Source of the DNA: Actinacidiphila fildesensis
Lineage (GTDB): Bacteria > Actinomycetota > Actinomycetes > Streptomycetales > Streptomycetaceae
Length of the DNA: 64,000 nt
Assembly: GCF_042652185.1 (NCBI RefSeq)
Contig: NZ_JBHSIX010000009.1
Direction: 5' to 3' (one strand)
Below the pieces are notes generated by a model. The model ran no database searches, was not told the DNA's origin, and was given only the letters and a program-made list of their open reading frames with translations. Positions 51,128-59,261 of this stretch are shown one piece after another; position 1 is the stretch's first letter, and every line of letters starts with the position of its first letter. A program made the position numbers and the translations under genes.

Positions 51128-51463
51128 ATGATCACGCTGCGTTCCGCCGCTCTGTTCGTCCTTGCCGCACTGCTGGAGATCGGCGGTGCCTGGCTGATCT
51201 GGCAGGGCGTCCGCGAGCACCGCGGCTGGGCCTGGACGGTCGCGGGTGTGGTGGCCCTCGGGTGCTACGGGTTCGTCGCGACCCTGCAGCCGGACGCCGA
51301 GTTCGGACGGATCCTGGCCGCGTACGGCGGTGTGTTCGTCGCCGGTTCGCTCGTGTGGGGGATGGTGGCCGACGGCTACCGGCCCGACCGGTTCGACGTG
51401 GTGGGGGCGGTGGTCTGCCTGGTGGGAGTGGGCGTCATCATGTATGCGCCACGCAGTGGCTGA
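51128..51463 (+). CDS. YnfA/UPF0060 family membrane protein
   Basis: A 111-aa protein with four hydrophobic helices (about 4-22, 32-50, 60-80, 88-106). LEIGGAWLIWQGVREHRGW and LAAYGGVFVAGSLVWGMVADGYRPDRFD are strongly typical of the YnfA family, SMR-like small membrane proteins of unsettled function, probably efflux-related. No ribosome site is visible upstream, so it may be leaderless or start elsewhere. Confidence 0.88.
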   Translation: MITLRSAALFVLAALLEIGGAWLIWQGVREHRGWAWTVAGVVALGCYGFVATLQPDAEFGRILAAYGGVFVAGSLVWGMVADGYRPDRFDVVGAVVCLVGVGVIMYAPRSG

Positions 51464-51526
51464 AACGTCCCGCCTGCGCGCACGTTCGAGCGTTGCGCGA
51501 TCGTTCGGGGCCGGATCAGCGTACGA

Positions 51527-51543
51527 GACGGTCAATAACCGTC
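51527..51543. promoter_or_regulatory. Short inverted repeat upstream of the MHYT gene
   Basis: GACGGT-CAATA-ACCGTC lies 56 bases before the MHYT start. It could be a regulator site or a weak hairpin ending the YnfA transcript. Confidence 0.3.
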
Positions 51544-51598
51544 GGGTTCCGAACTGCCCGAAGGACTGCGAACATCACGGGGCTAGCGTCCCGGACCC

Positions 51599-52369
51599 AT
51601 GGGACACATGGACCAAGCCGGCTTCGGCTGGCTGACCCCGACGCTGTCGTACGTGATGGCCTGCGTGGGCTCGACGCTCGGCCTGCGCTGCACCGTACGG
51701 GCGCTCGGCGCGACCGGCCGCTCCCGGCGCAACTGGCTGCTGACCGCGGCCAGCGCGCTCGGCACCGGCATCTGGACGATGCACTTCGTCGCGATGCTCG
51801 GCTTCCGGGTCTCCGGCACCGAGATCCGCTACAACGTGCCGCTGACCGTCCTGAGCCTGCTGATCGCCGTCGCCGTCGTGGGCGTCGGTGTGTTCATCGT
51901 CGGCTACGGGCGGGGCCGCATCCGTTCCCTGCTGGCGGGGGGCCTGGCCACCGGACTCGGCGTCGCCGCCATGCACTACGTCGGGATGGCGGCCCTGCGG
52001 CTGCACGGCACCATCGGCTACGACCCGGTGCGCGTCATGCTGTCCGTACTGATCGCGCTGGCCGCCGCCACCGCCGCGCTGTACGCGGCGCTGACGGTGC
52101 ACCGGCCGGTCGTCGTGGCCGGGGCGTCGCTGGTGATGGGCGCGGCGGTGAGCAGCATGCACTACACGGGGATGTTCGCCGTGCGGGTGACGGTCCTTCC
52201 GTCGTCCGAGGTGCTGCCGGGCGCGAGTGCCACCGCGTTCCTCTTCCCCCTGGTGGTCGGCCTCGGCTCGTACCTCTTCCTGACGTCGGCGTTCGTCGCG
52301 CTCTCCCCGAGCGCCCGTGAAAGCGCCGCCTCCGCGTCGGCCCAGTCGCTGCAGGAGGGTGCGGCGTGA
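51599..52369 (+). CDS. MHYT-domain integral membrane sensor protein
   Basis: A 256-aa membrane protein with about seven helices and the MHYT sensor pattern: MHF in TGIWTMHFVAML (near 60), MHY in LGVAAMHYVGMA (near 122) and MHY in VSSMHYTGMF (near 185). MHYT domains are proposed to bind copper or another metal and sense O2, CO or NO. There is no output domain; the C-tail is short and polar. Its stop overlaps the GTG of the conservon kinase gene (GTGA), so they are translationally coupled. An ATG three codons in is an alternative start. Confidence 0.92.
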   Translation: MGHMDQAGFGWLTPTLSYVMACVGSTLGLRCTVRALGATGRSRRNWLLTAASALGTGIWTMHFVAMLGFRVSGTEIRYNVPLTVLSLLIAVAVVGVGVFIVGYGRGRIRSLLAGGLATGLGVAAMHYVGMAALRLHGTIGYDPVRVMLSVLIALAAATAALYAALTVHRPVVVAGASLVMGAAVSSMHYTGMFAVRVTVLPSSEVLPGASATAFLFPLVVGLGSYLFLTSAFVALSPSARESAASASAQSLQEGAA

Positions 52370-55104
52370 GCGCTCCGCGCGGCCGCCGCGCGCATGCCGG
52401 ACCGCCCGCCGACGAGCGGATGTCACCGCTGGCCCTGGCCGCGGGCGCACCCCGGGCGGGGGGTTCCGGGGGTCCGGATGTCCCGTCGTGGACGGATGGG
52501 GATGCGGACGCGCCTGCCGGGGTGAACGTTTCCGCCGGAGCGAACGTTTCTGCCGGGACCGGTGGTCCGCGACGGCCCGGGGCAGGGCCGCCGGTTCGGT
52601 CGCGGTTCGTCCCGGGGCTGGTGCTGCGGCCGAGGACGGTGCGGGCGAAGATCGTCTCCATCCTCATGGTGCCCGTCGTGTCGCTGATGGCCCTGTGGGC
52701 CTTCGCCGCCGTCAACGCCGCCCAGGACGTCTCCGGCCGGCTGCGCACGCAGCAGGTCGAGAAGGAGGTCAGCGGCCCCGTCGCCGCCTCCGTCACCGCT
52801 CTGCAGGCCGAACGCCGCGCCGCCGCCCTGTACCTGGCCGCCCCGACCGCCGCCCGCGCGGCGCAGCTCGACAGCGCCGCCGCCACCACCGACCGGACGG
52901 CCGGCGCGCTGCGGCAGGGGAGCAGCCACACGATCGCCGACGGCATCGGGCTGCCCTCGGACGTCGCGCCCCGGCTGCGGACGTTCATCGACGGCGTGAC
53001 CGGGCTGCGCGCGCTGCGGGCACGGGTCACGGCCCGCAGCGCCGGCTGGGACGAGACGTACCGCGGCTACTGCGACGCGATCGAGAACGCCTTCTCCGCC
53101 ATCGGCGTACTGACCGCCGGCTCCGACCCGGTCCTGACCTCCGGCAGCCGTGTCGCCCTGGAGTTCGGGCGGGCGGGCGAGATGCTCGCCCGTGAGGACG
53201 CCCTGATCTCCGTCGCGGAACTCACCGGCACCCTGGACGGCCCGCGCTACCGCGACTTCACCGGTGCCGTACAGGCCCGGCGGCTGCTGCTCGACGCCTC
53301 GGCCGGTGACCTGGGGGGCGGCGGCCGCTCGTCCTGGGAGAGGCTGAGCGGCTCCGCACCGTACAGCGCACTGCTCGGCGTGGAGGACGGGGTGCTGCGC
53401 GCCGACCCAGGGCCGCGCGCCGCGGCCGCCGCGCCCGCGGGCACCTGGACGGCGGCCTCCGGACCGGTCATCGGCGGACTGCGCGCCATCGACAACCCGG
53501 CGGGCGGCGCGGCGGCCGCCTCGTCCGGCACCGACCCGATCATCCGGGGGCTGGCGAGCACCTCCGGTGCGGCGGTGCTGCTCGGCCTGCTCGCCGTCAT
53601 CGTCTCGCTGATCGTCTCGGTGCGGATCGGGCGCGCCCTGGTCACCGAACTCGTCGAACTGCGCAACACCGCACTGGAACTCGCCCGCCGCAAGCTGCCG
53701 TCCGCCATGCGCCGGCTGCGCGCGGGCGAGGAGATCGACCTGGACGCCGAGGCGCCGCAGGGCACCCATGGCGCGGACGAGATCGGCCAGGTCGGCGAGG
53801 CGCTGCGGACCGTCCACCGTGCCGCGCTCACCGCCGCCGTCGAACGCGCCGAGCTGCTCAGCGGCGTCACGGGGGTCTTCGTCAACCTCGCGCGCCGCAG
53901 CCAGGTCCTCGTCCACCGCCAACTCGCGCTGCTGGACAGCATGGAGCGGCGTACGGAGGACCCCGGCGAGCTGGAGGACCTGTTCCGGCTCGACCACCTC
54001 ACCACCCGCATGCGCCGGCACGCCGAAGGCCTGATCATCCTGTCCGGCGCGGCCCCTGGCCGGGCCTGGCGCCGGCCGGTGCCCCTGCAGAACGTGGTGC
54101 GGGCCGCGGTCGCCGAGGTGGAGGACTACGCGCGCGTCGAGGTGCGGCGGCTGCCGCAGGCCGCCGTCATCGGCGGCGCGGTCGCCGACCTCACCCACCT
54201 GATCGCCGAACTCGTCGAGAACGCCACCCAGTTCTCGCCGCCGCACACCAAGGTGCGGATCAGCGGTGAACAGGTCGGCAACGGATATGTGCTGGAGGTC
54301 GAGGACCGCGGGCTGGGCATGGGCGGCGGGGCGCTCGAAGAGGCCAACCGGCGGATCGCCCGCGCCCAGGCACTGGACCTGTTCGACAGCGACCGGCTCG
54401 GGCTGTTCGTGGTGAGCAGGCTCGCCGCCCGGCACGACGTCAAGGTCTCGCTGCGCCCGTCCCCGTACGGCGGGACGACGGCCGTCGTGCTGCTGCCCAC
54501 CGCGCTCATCGAGCGCTACGTTCCCGACCCGGCCCCCGCCCGCCGCGCCGCCGAGCGCAACCGCGCCCAGCGCGCCCACCGCGAGGACCCGGTCGTCGTC
54601 CGGCCGCTTCCGTCGCGGAACGGTGCGGAGTCGCGGAACGGCAGGGCGTTGGAGAACGGGAAGGCGTCGGGAAACGGTAGAGCTTTCGGGAACGGCAAGG
54701 GGCTGGGGAACGGCGACGAGCGGGACGACGGGTCCGCGGAGCCGGTCGTGGTCCGCGGGTCCGCCGCCTCGTCCGCGCATCCGCCGCCGGGTCCGGACGG
54801 CCCTGCCGGTCCTGCCGCACCGGCCGCCCCCGTGGGTCCGGCGGCGAACGGCACCGCGCACGGCGACGACGATCTGCCGCGCCGGGTACGGAAGGCGAAC
54901 CTCGCCCCGCAACTGCTGGAGCGACCCGCTCCGGAGCGGGACGGCCATGCGCCGGGCAACGGGTCGGACGGTGAGTCGGAGGACGCGGGCGGGCGTACTC
55001 CTGAGCAGATCCGCGCCATCATGACCGCGTACCGCAGCGGTTGGGCGCGCGGCGGTGGCCGTCCGGCCGGCCGCCCGGCGTCGAACGAGGGAGACCCGGC
55101 ATGA
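52366..55104 (+). CDS. cvnA: Conservon sensor histidine kinase (CvnA-like)
   Basis: A 912-aa membrane kinase-like protein that heads a conservon. Layout: polar Gly/Ala N-tail (1-85), membrane helix (about 100-122), extracellular NIT-type helical sensor (about 125-385), second helix (about 395-418), HAMP-like linker, a dimerisation segment with RLDHLTTRMRRHAEGL (about 544), and a HATPase (N-box LIAELVENATQFSPPH near 611, G1 EDRGLGMGGG near 645, G2 SDRLGLFVVSRLA near 678). Residues beyond about 725 are low-complexity, with Asn-Gly repeats. In Streptomyces CvnA works with CvnB-D in a membrane complex likened to eukaryotic G-protein signalling. The GTG start has GGAGGGTG upstream and overlaps the MHYT stop. 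Confidence 0.93.
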   Translation: MSAPRGRRAHAGPPADERMSPLALAAGAPRAGGSGGPDVPSWTDGDADAPAGVNVSAGANVSAGTGGPRRPGAGPPVRSRFVPGLVLRPRTVRAKIVSILMVPVVSLMALWAFAAVNAAQDVSGRLRTQQVEKEVSGPVAASVTALQAERRAAALYLAAPTAARAAQLDSAAATTDRTAGALRQGSSHTIADGIGLPSDVAPRLRTFIDGVTGLRALRARVTARSAGWDETYRGYCDAIENAFSAIGVLTAGSDPVLTSGSRVALEFGRAGEMLAREDALISVAELTGTLDGPRYRDFTGAVQARRLLLDASAGDLGGGGRSSWERLSGSAPYSALLGVEDGVLRADPGPRAAAAAPAGTWTAASGPVIGGLRAIDNPAGGAAAASSGTDPIIRGLASTSGAAVLLGLLAVIVSLIVSVRIGRALVTELVELRNTALELARRKLPSAMRRLRAGEEIDLDAEAPQGTHGADEIGQVGEALRTVHRAALTAAVERAELLSGVTGVFVNLARRSQVLVHRQLALLDSMERRTEDPGELEDLFRLDHLTTRMRRHAEGLIILSGAAPGRAWRRPVPLQNVVRAAVAEVEDYARVEVRRLPQAAVIGGAVADLTHLIAELVENATQFSPPHTKVRISGEQVGNGYVLEVEDRGLGMGGGALEEANRRIARAQALDLFDSDRLGLFVVSRLAARHDVKVSLRPSPYGGTTAVVLLPTALIERYVPDPAPARRAAERNRAQRAHREDPVVVRPLPSRNGAESRNGRALENGKASGNGRAFGNGKGLGNGDERDDGSAEPVVVRGSAASSAHPPPGPDGPAGPAAPAAPVGPAANGTAHGDDDLPRRVRKANLAPQLLERPAPERDGHAPGNGSDGESEDAGGRTPEQIRAIMTAYRSGWARGGGRPAGRPASNEGDPA

Positions 55105-55520
55105 TCGAGGCGAACCGTTCCGGCCGGCTGGACTGGCTGCTGGACGAGCTGACGGACCGGGCGGCCGGGGTGCGGCACGCCGTGGTCCTGTCCAACGACG
55201 GTCTGGCGGTGGGCGCCTCACGGGCGCTGAGCCGCGAGGACGCCGAGCATCTGGCGGCGGTCGCGTCCGGATTCCACAGCCTAGCCAAGGGCGCCGGCCG
55301 GCATTTCGCCGCCGGTGACGTACGGCAGACCATGGTCGAACTGGACGGCGGCTTCCTCTTCGTGGCCGCCGCGGGCGAGGGGTCGTGCCTCGCGGTCTTC
55401 GCGACCGCCGGGGCCGACGTCGGGCTGGTCGCCTACGAGATGGCCCGGCTCGTCAAACAGGTCGGCGAGCATCTGCGGACGCCCGCCCGGCCGGACTCCG
55501 ACACCACGGCAGGCGGCTGA
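55101..55520 (+). CDS. cvnB: Roadblock/LC7 protein (CvnB-like)
   Basis: A 139-aa roadblock/LC7 domain protein. LDWLLDELTDRAAGVRHAVVLSNDGLAVG, AEHLAAVASGFHSLAKGAG and VRQTMVELDGGFLFVAAAGEGSCLAVFA follow the family. In conservons CvnB is thought to regulate or scaffold the GTPase CvnD, by analogy with MglB. Its ATG overlaps the kinase stop as ATGA. It is closely similar to the second LC7 protein encoded 1.2 kb downstream. Confidence 0.93.
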   Translation: MIEANRSGRLDWLLDELTDRAAGVRHAVVLSNDGLAVGASRALSREDAEHLAAVASGFHSLAKGAGRHFAAGDVRQTMVELDGGFLFVAAAGEGSCLAVFATAGADVGLVAYEMARLVKQVGEHLRTPARPDSDTTAGG

Positions 55521-55526
55521 GCACGG

Positions 55527-55910
55527 ATGGACGGCCGCTGGTACGACGACGAGGCGGGCCCGATGGTCCGTCCCTACGCCCTGACCGGCGGCCGGACCCG
55601 GGGAGACGGCGGCAGCGCGCATCTCGACCTGATCGCGCAGGTCGTCGCCGAACCGGGCGCGGAGCCCGGCGCCGCAGGCGACCCGGCCCTGGCCCCGGAA
55701 CACGGCACGATCCTCGCCCTGTGCCGGACCGATCCGCTGTCGGTCGCGGAGATCGCGGCCGACTCCGACCTGCCGGTGGGCGTCGTACGCGTCCTGCTGG
55801 GCGACCTGCTCACGCTGGGATGGGTCCGGGTGCGCCGGCCGGTGGCGCCCGCCGAACTTCCCGGCGAAGACATTCTGCGAGAGGTGATCGATGGACTTCG
55901 GGCGCTCTGA
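55527..55910 (+). CDS. cvnC: DUF742 protein (CvnC-like)
   Basis: A 127-aa DUF742 protein. MDGRWYDDEAGPMVRPYALTGGRTRG at the start, then a winged-helix-like core (LCRTDPLSVAEIAADSDLPVGVVRVLLGDLLTLGWV, about 70-105) and the tail EDILREVIDGLRAL. This is the standard third conservon component; the HTH-like core may mediate protein contacts rather than DNA binding. It starts six bases after cvnB and its end overlaps cvnD by 20 bases. Confidence 0.93.
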   Translation: MDGRWYDDEAGPMVRPYALTGGRTRGDGGSAHLDLIAQVVAEPGAEPGAAGDPALAPEHGTILALCRTDPLSVAEIAADSDLPVGVVRVLLGDLLTLGWVRVRRPVAPAELPGEDILREVIDGLRAL

Positions 55911-56499
55911 ACAACCGGGCAGGCGTGATGAGCCCGCGCTGGCGTTGAAGATTCTGGTCGCGGGCGGCTTCGGGGTCGGCAAGACCACCCTGGTGGGAGC
56001 CGTCAGCGAGATCCGGCCGCTGCGCACCGAGGAATCGCTCAGCGAGGCGGGCCGGGGAGTGGACGACACCGGTGGGGTGGAACGCAAGACCACCACCACG
56101 GTCGCCATGGACTTCGGGCGGATCACGATCCGGGCGGGGCTGTCGCTCTATCTCTTCGGCACCCCTGGGCAGGATCGTTTCTGGTTTCTGTGGGACGAGC
56201 TGTCCCACGGCGCGCTGGGCGCCGTCGTGCTGGCCGACACCCGCCGGCTGGAGGACTGCTTCCCCGCAGTCGACTTCTTCGAGCACCGCGGCATCCCCTT
56301 CGCGGTCGGCGTCAACTGCTTCTCCGGCGCGCGCTCCTACCGGCCCGAGGACGTCTCACGGGCCCTGGACCTGACGGAGGGGACGCCGGTCGTGCTGTGC
56401 GACGCGCGGGACCGTGAATCCGGCAAGGACGTGCTCATCGCCCTGGTCGAGCACGCCGAACGGATGCACGCCGAGCGTCAGCTGCGACGGGTCGGCTGA
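55891..56499 (+). CDS. cvnD: Small GTPase of the conservon (CvnD-like)
   Basis: A 202-aa Ras-like/ATP-GTP-binding protein. G1 box GGFGVGKTTLV (about 25-35), Thr-rich switch 1 KTTTTVAMDFGRI near 65, G3 FGTPGQDRFWFLWDEL near 90 with the DxxG replaced by TPGQ as in related bacterial GTPases, and GVNCFSGA at the G4 position. It is the molecular switch of the conservon, likely set by CvnB and read by the kinase. The gene is complete and ends with a 12-bp palindrome just downstream. Confidence 0.93.
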   Translation: MDFGRSEQPGRRDEPALALKILVAGGFGVGKTTLVGAVSEIRPLRTEESLSEAGRGVDDTGGVERKTTTTVAMDFGRITIRAGLSLYLFGTPGQDRFWFLWDELSHGALGAVVLADTRRLEDCFPAVDFFEHRGIPFAVGVNCFSGARSYRPEDVSRALDLTEGTPVVLCDARDRESGKDVLIALVEHAERMHAERQLRRVG

Positions 56500-56504
56500 C
56501 GGGA

Positions 56505-56574
56505 CCCACCGGTGGGGCCGCTGGTGGGGTTATTGGTGAGGTCTGTTGGTGGGGGCTGTTGGTGAGGGCGGGCA
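56505..56574 (+). repeat. G-rich tandem repeats after the conservon
   Basis: Following the palindrome CCCACCGGTGGG (56505-56516), the unit GGTGRGG recurs at 56511, 56523, 56535, 56548 and 56561, a 12-13-base period, all G-rich on the forward strand. It could fold as a G-quadruplex or act as a weak transcription stop between cvnD and the second LC7 gene. Confidence 0.55.
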
Positions 56575-56691
56575 GGCCATCCCGGTGGGGCCCGCTGCCG
56601 GATACCGATGCCGGTCGTGACCCGATGGGGACTTGCCGTAGCGCGCTGTTCAGGACAGTCTCGTACCGCAGTCGATACGGGGAGGCCGGGA

Positions 56692-57102
56692 ATGACGGTG
56701 GGCAATGGACTCGCATGGCTGTTGGACGACCTGACGGAGCGGGTGCCGCATGTGCAGCACGCGCTCGTACTGTCCAACGACGGCCTGGTGACCGGGGCCA
56801 GCGGCAGTCTGGACCGGCCGACGGCCGAGCATCTGGCGGCCGTTTCGTCCGGGTTCCACAGCCTTGCGAAGGGTGCCGGCCGGCAGTTCCGGGTCGGTGG
56901 AGTGCGCCAGACGATGGTGGAGTTCGACGAGGGCTACCTCTTCGTGACCGCGGCCGGCGACGGCAGTTGTCTGTCGGTGCTGAGCGGTATGGAGGCCGAC
57001 GTCGGGCAGGTCGCCTATGAGATGACGCTGCTCGTGCACCGGGTGGGCGAGCACCTCGGGGTCGCGCCCCGGCAGCCAGGGATCACGCCTACCGGAGGGT
57101 GA
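56692..57102 (+). CDS. Second roadblock/LC7 domain protein
   Basis: A 136-aa LC7 protein very similar to the conservon's own (shared strings: HLAAVSSGFHSLAKGAGRQF versus HLAAVASGFHSLAKGAGRHF). It has no kinase or GTPase partner of its own here, and is separated from the conservon by a G-rich repeat. The ATG at 56692 has GGGGAGG upstream, so it may have its own promoter. It could replace or compete with CvnB. Probably an old tandem duplication. Confidence 0.9.
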   Translation: MTVGNGLAWLLDDLTERVPHVQHALVLSNDGLVTGASGSLDRPTAEHLAAVSSGFHSLAKGAGRQFRVGGVRQTMVEFDEGYLFVTAAGDGSCLSVLSGMEADVGQVAYEMTLLVHRVGEHLGVAPRQPGITPTGG

Positions 57103-57156
57103 GCCTGCGGGCCGTTGATGTTTGCTGCCGCAGGCGGTGTGCCGGTGGGGGCGGAG

Positions 57157-57165
57157 TTATCCACA
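57157..57165 (+). promoter_or_regulatory. DnaA-box-like site
   Basis: TTATCCACA, an exact match to the classical DnaA box, followed by GG. It is single and lies 70 bases before the next gene, ahead of a -10-like TACATT at 57195-57200. It may tie this gene to DnaA, or be coincidental. Confidence 0.4.
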
Positions 57166-57235
57166 GGCCACGTGGTTGGGTCATCGGGCTGCGCTACATT
57201 CGTCACTGTCAGTAGTCGAGGCGGTGGGGGAAGTC

Positions 57236-58324
57236 ATGGTGGTACGGGAGTCACTCGCGGTCGGGGTCGCCGTCGCAGCGGCAGCGGCAGCGGCAGTCGG
57301 TAAGGAATCGCCTGCGGGCGGGGCGCCGGCGGGCGAAGCGCTCGGGATGAACCGGGCCAGGGAAGAACTGGAACTGGAAACGGGGGAGTTCGAGCTGGCC
57401 GTCCAGCTCGGCGAGGTCCGGGCCGTACCGGCCGGGCCGGGCCGCAGGCGCGTCATGCGCGAGGAGGTCGACCGGCTGCGAGCGGCCGAGGGCTTCCCGC
57501 AGGCGCTGCGCGACCGGCTGCGCGTGGTCGGCAGCGGCGATGGAGCGGAGCTCATCGGGGTCAGCCGCGACCGCTTCGTCAAGCTGGCGAAGGGCGGCTT
57601 CATCCGGCCGGTCCGCTGGTACGTCAACCGCTACCGGGCCGTCGTCTGGATGTATCTGGCCGACGAGATCGGGCAGTACGCCCGGGACCATCCTGAAGCG
57701 CTGCACGGCAGGCTGCCGGTAACGCTGCGTGGCGCTCTGGATGACGGCGCGGACCACCGGGCACGTGGCTGGCGGGCCCGCAGGGCCGGGCAGTTGGTGC
57801 GGGACGCGGCCGACGCCTGGGAGGAGGCGGCGGTCTGGGCGGCGCTGCTCGGCACCGACGGCGCGGCCGAGGTGGTGCCGGATCTGTACGAACGGGCCTA
57901 TCTGCGCAGGTTGCGGTCCGGTCTGCCACCGGGCAGGCCCGGAGAGTTCGCCTCCCGTGAACTGATCGACGCGGCGGTCACCGCGGACCATCCGGACGAG
58001 ATCGCCCTGGCCCGGCTCTCCCTGGCCGAGGCTCTCGACCGCGCCCGGCAGGCCCGTCCGGCCCCCCGCCCGGCACCGGCCGCGGAGCGGGAGCCACGCC
58101 CGGCCCCTGCAGTGGGACCGGAGCCGGAGCCGGGGCCGGGTCCCGAGCACGAACCCGACCACGAACCCGAGCGCGAACCGCAGTTGCGGCCGCGGCCGGA
58201 ACCTGCGCCGGAGCCGTGTTCCGAGCGTGGGCCGGAGCCGCGCCCGCGCCGGGGCTGGCGGTTGCAGCGGCCCGGGGACAGCGCGGGGACCCGCCGCCGG
58301 AAGAAGCTGTTCCGGCGTCCCTGA
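57236..58324 (+). CDS. Streptomycete hypothetical protein (possibly DUF6397)
   Basis: A 362-aa protein. After an Ala-rich start come LELETGEFELAVQLGEVRAV and an excisionase-like stretch RRRVMREEVDRLRAAEGFP with GVSRDRFVKLAKGGFIRPVRWYVNRYRAVVWMY (about 95-145), helical regions, and a Pro/Glu/Arg-rich C-tail (about 275-345) ending RRKKLFRRP. It matches what I remember as DUF6397, but I am not certain. Function unknown; the middle could bind DNA. The ATG at 57236 has GGGGGAAG upstream; frames further upstream add nothing. It converges on tesB. Confidence 0.72.
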   Translation: MVVRESLAVGVAVAAAAAAAVGKESPAGGAPAGEALGMNRAREELELETGEFELAVQLGEVRAVPAGPGRRRVMREEVDRLRAAEGFPQALRDRLRVVGSGDGAELIGVSRDRFVKLAKGGFIRPVRWYVNRYRAVVWMYLADEIGQYARDHPEALHGRLPVTLRGALDDGADHRARGWRARRAGQLVRDAADAWEEAAVWAALLGTDGAAEVVPDLYERAYLRRLRSGLPPGRPGEFASRELIDAAVTADHPDEIALARLSLAEALDRARQARPAPRPAPAAEREPRPAPAVGPEPEPGPGPEHEPDHEPEREPQLRPRPEPAPEPCSERGPEPRPRRGWRLQRPGDSAGTRRRKKLFRRP

Positions 58325-58369
58325 ACGGCGGCGCCTGCTGCCGCCTGCCGCCGCCGCGTGGGGTGCTGG

Positions 58370-59236
58370 TCAGCCGCCGATCTTGCGGAAGAGCCCTTCC
58401 TGCATCACGGAGACCAGCAGCCGGCCCGAGCGGTCGTAGATCTGGCCGCGGGCCAGGCCGCGGGCGCCGGTCGCGATCGGGGACTCCTGCTCGTAGAGGA
58501 ACCACTCGTCGGTGCGGAAGGGGCGGTGGAACCACATCGCGTGGTCGAGGGAGGCCATGTCGAAGCCGCGGGGGCCCCACAGCGGTTCGACCGGTACCCG
58601 CACCGCGTCGAGCAGCATCATGTCGCTCGCGTACGTGAGCGCGCACGTGTGCACCAGCGGATCGTCGCCCAGCGGTCCCACCGCGCGCATCCACACCGCG
58701 CTGCGCGGTTCGGCGCCCTCGATCTCCTCGGGCGTCCAGCGCAACCGCTCGACGTAGCGGATGTCGAACGGCTGGCGGCGGGCCATCCGCTCCAGCGACT
58801 CGGGCAGTACCCCCAGATGCTCGCGCAGCTCGTCGCCCAGCTTCGGGAGACTCTCGGGCTCGGGTACATCGGGCATCGGGATCTGGTGCTCGAAGCCCGG
58901 TTCCGGCTGATGGAAGGAGGCGGTCAGATTGAAGATCGTGCGACCCTGCTGGATCGCCACCACCCGCCGGGTGGTGAACGACCGGCCGTCACGCACCCGT
59001 TCGACCTGGTACACGATCGGCACACCCGGCCGGCCGGGCCGCAGGAAGTACGCGTGCAGCGAGTGCACCGGCCGCTCGCCGTCCGTGGTGCGGCCGGCCG
59101 CGACCAGTGCCTGCCCCGCGACCTGCCCGCCGAACACCCGCTGCAGCCGCTCCTCGGGGCTGCGGCCGCGGAAGATGTTCTCCTCGATCCGCTCCAGGTC
59201 GAGCAGATCCACCAGCCGCTCGGCGGGGTTGGTCAT
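58370..59236 (-). CDS. tesB: Acyl-CoA thioesterase II (TesB)
   Basis: A 288-aa double-hotdog thioesterase that hydrolyses acyl-CoA to free acid and CoA. LVDLLDLERIEENIFRGRSP at the start, RVFGGQVAGQALVAAGRT near 33, VHSLHAYFLRPGRPGVPIVYQVERVRDGRSFTTRRV (about 58-95) and in the second half SLDHAMWFHRPFRTDEWFLYEQESP (about 230-255) follow E. coli TesB. Length is as expected. It lies 25 bases before the helicase gene's 3' end in the same direction, so it is transcribed after... the helicase in the same run is possible only by read-through. Confidence 0.94.
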   Translation of the reverse strand: MTNPAERLVDLLDLERIEENIFRGRSPEERLQRVFGGQVAGQALVAAGRTTDGERPVHSLHAYFLRPGRPGVPIVYQVERVRDGRSFTTRRVVAIQQGRTIFNLTASFHQPEPGFEHQIPMPDVPEPESLPKLGDELREHLGVLPESLERMARRQPFDIRYVERLRWTPEEIEGAEPRSAVWMRAVGPLGDDPLVHTCALTYASDMMLLDAVRVPVEPLWGPRGFDMASLDHAMWFHRPFRTDEWFLYEQESPIATGARGLARGQIYDRSGRLLVSVMQEGLFRKIGG

Positions 59237-59261
59237 CGGAACTCCCTCGTGTCGTGCCCGG

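Noticed and set aside
52423..55221. A 932-codon reverse frame across the conservon kinase
   Set aside because: Shadow of cvnA; Arg/Pro/Gly-rich with no motif.
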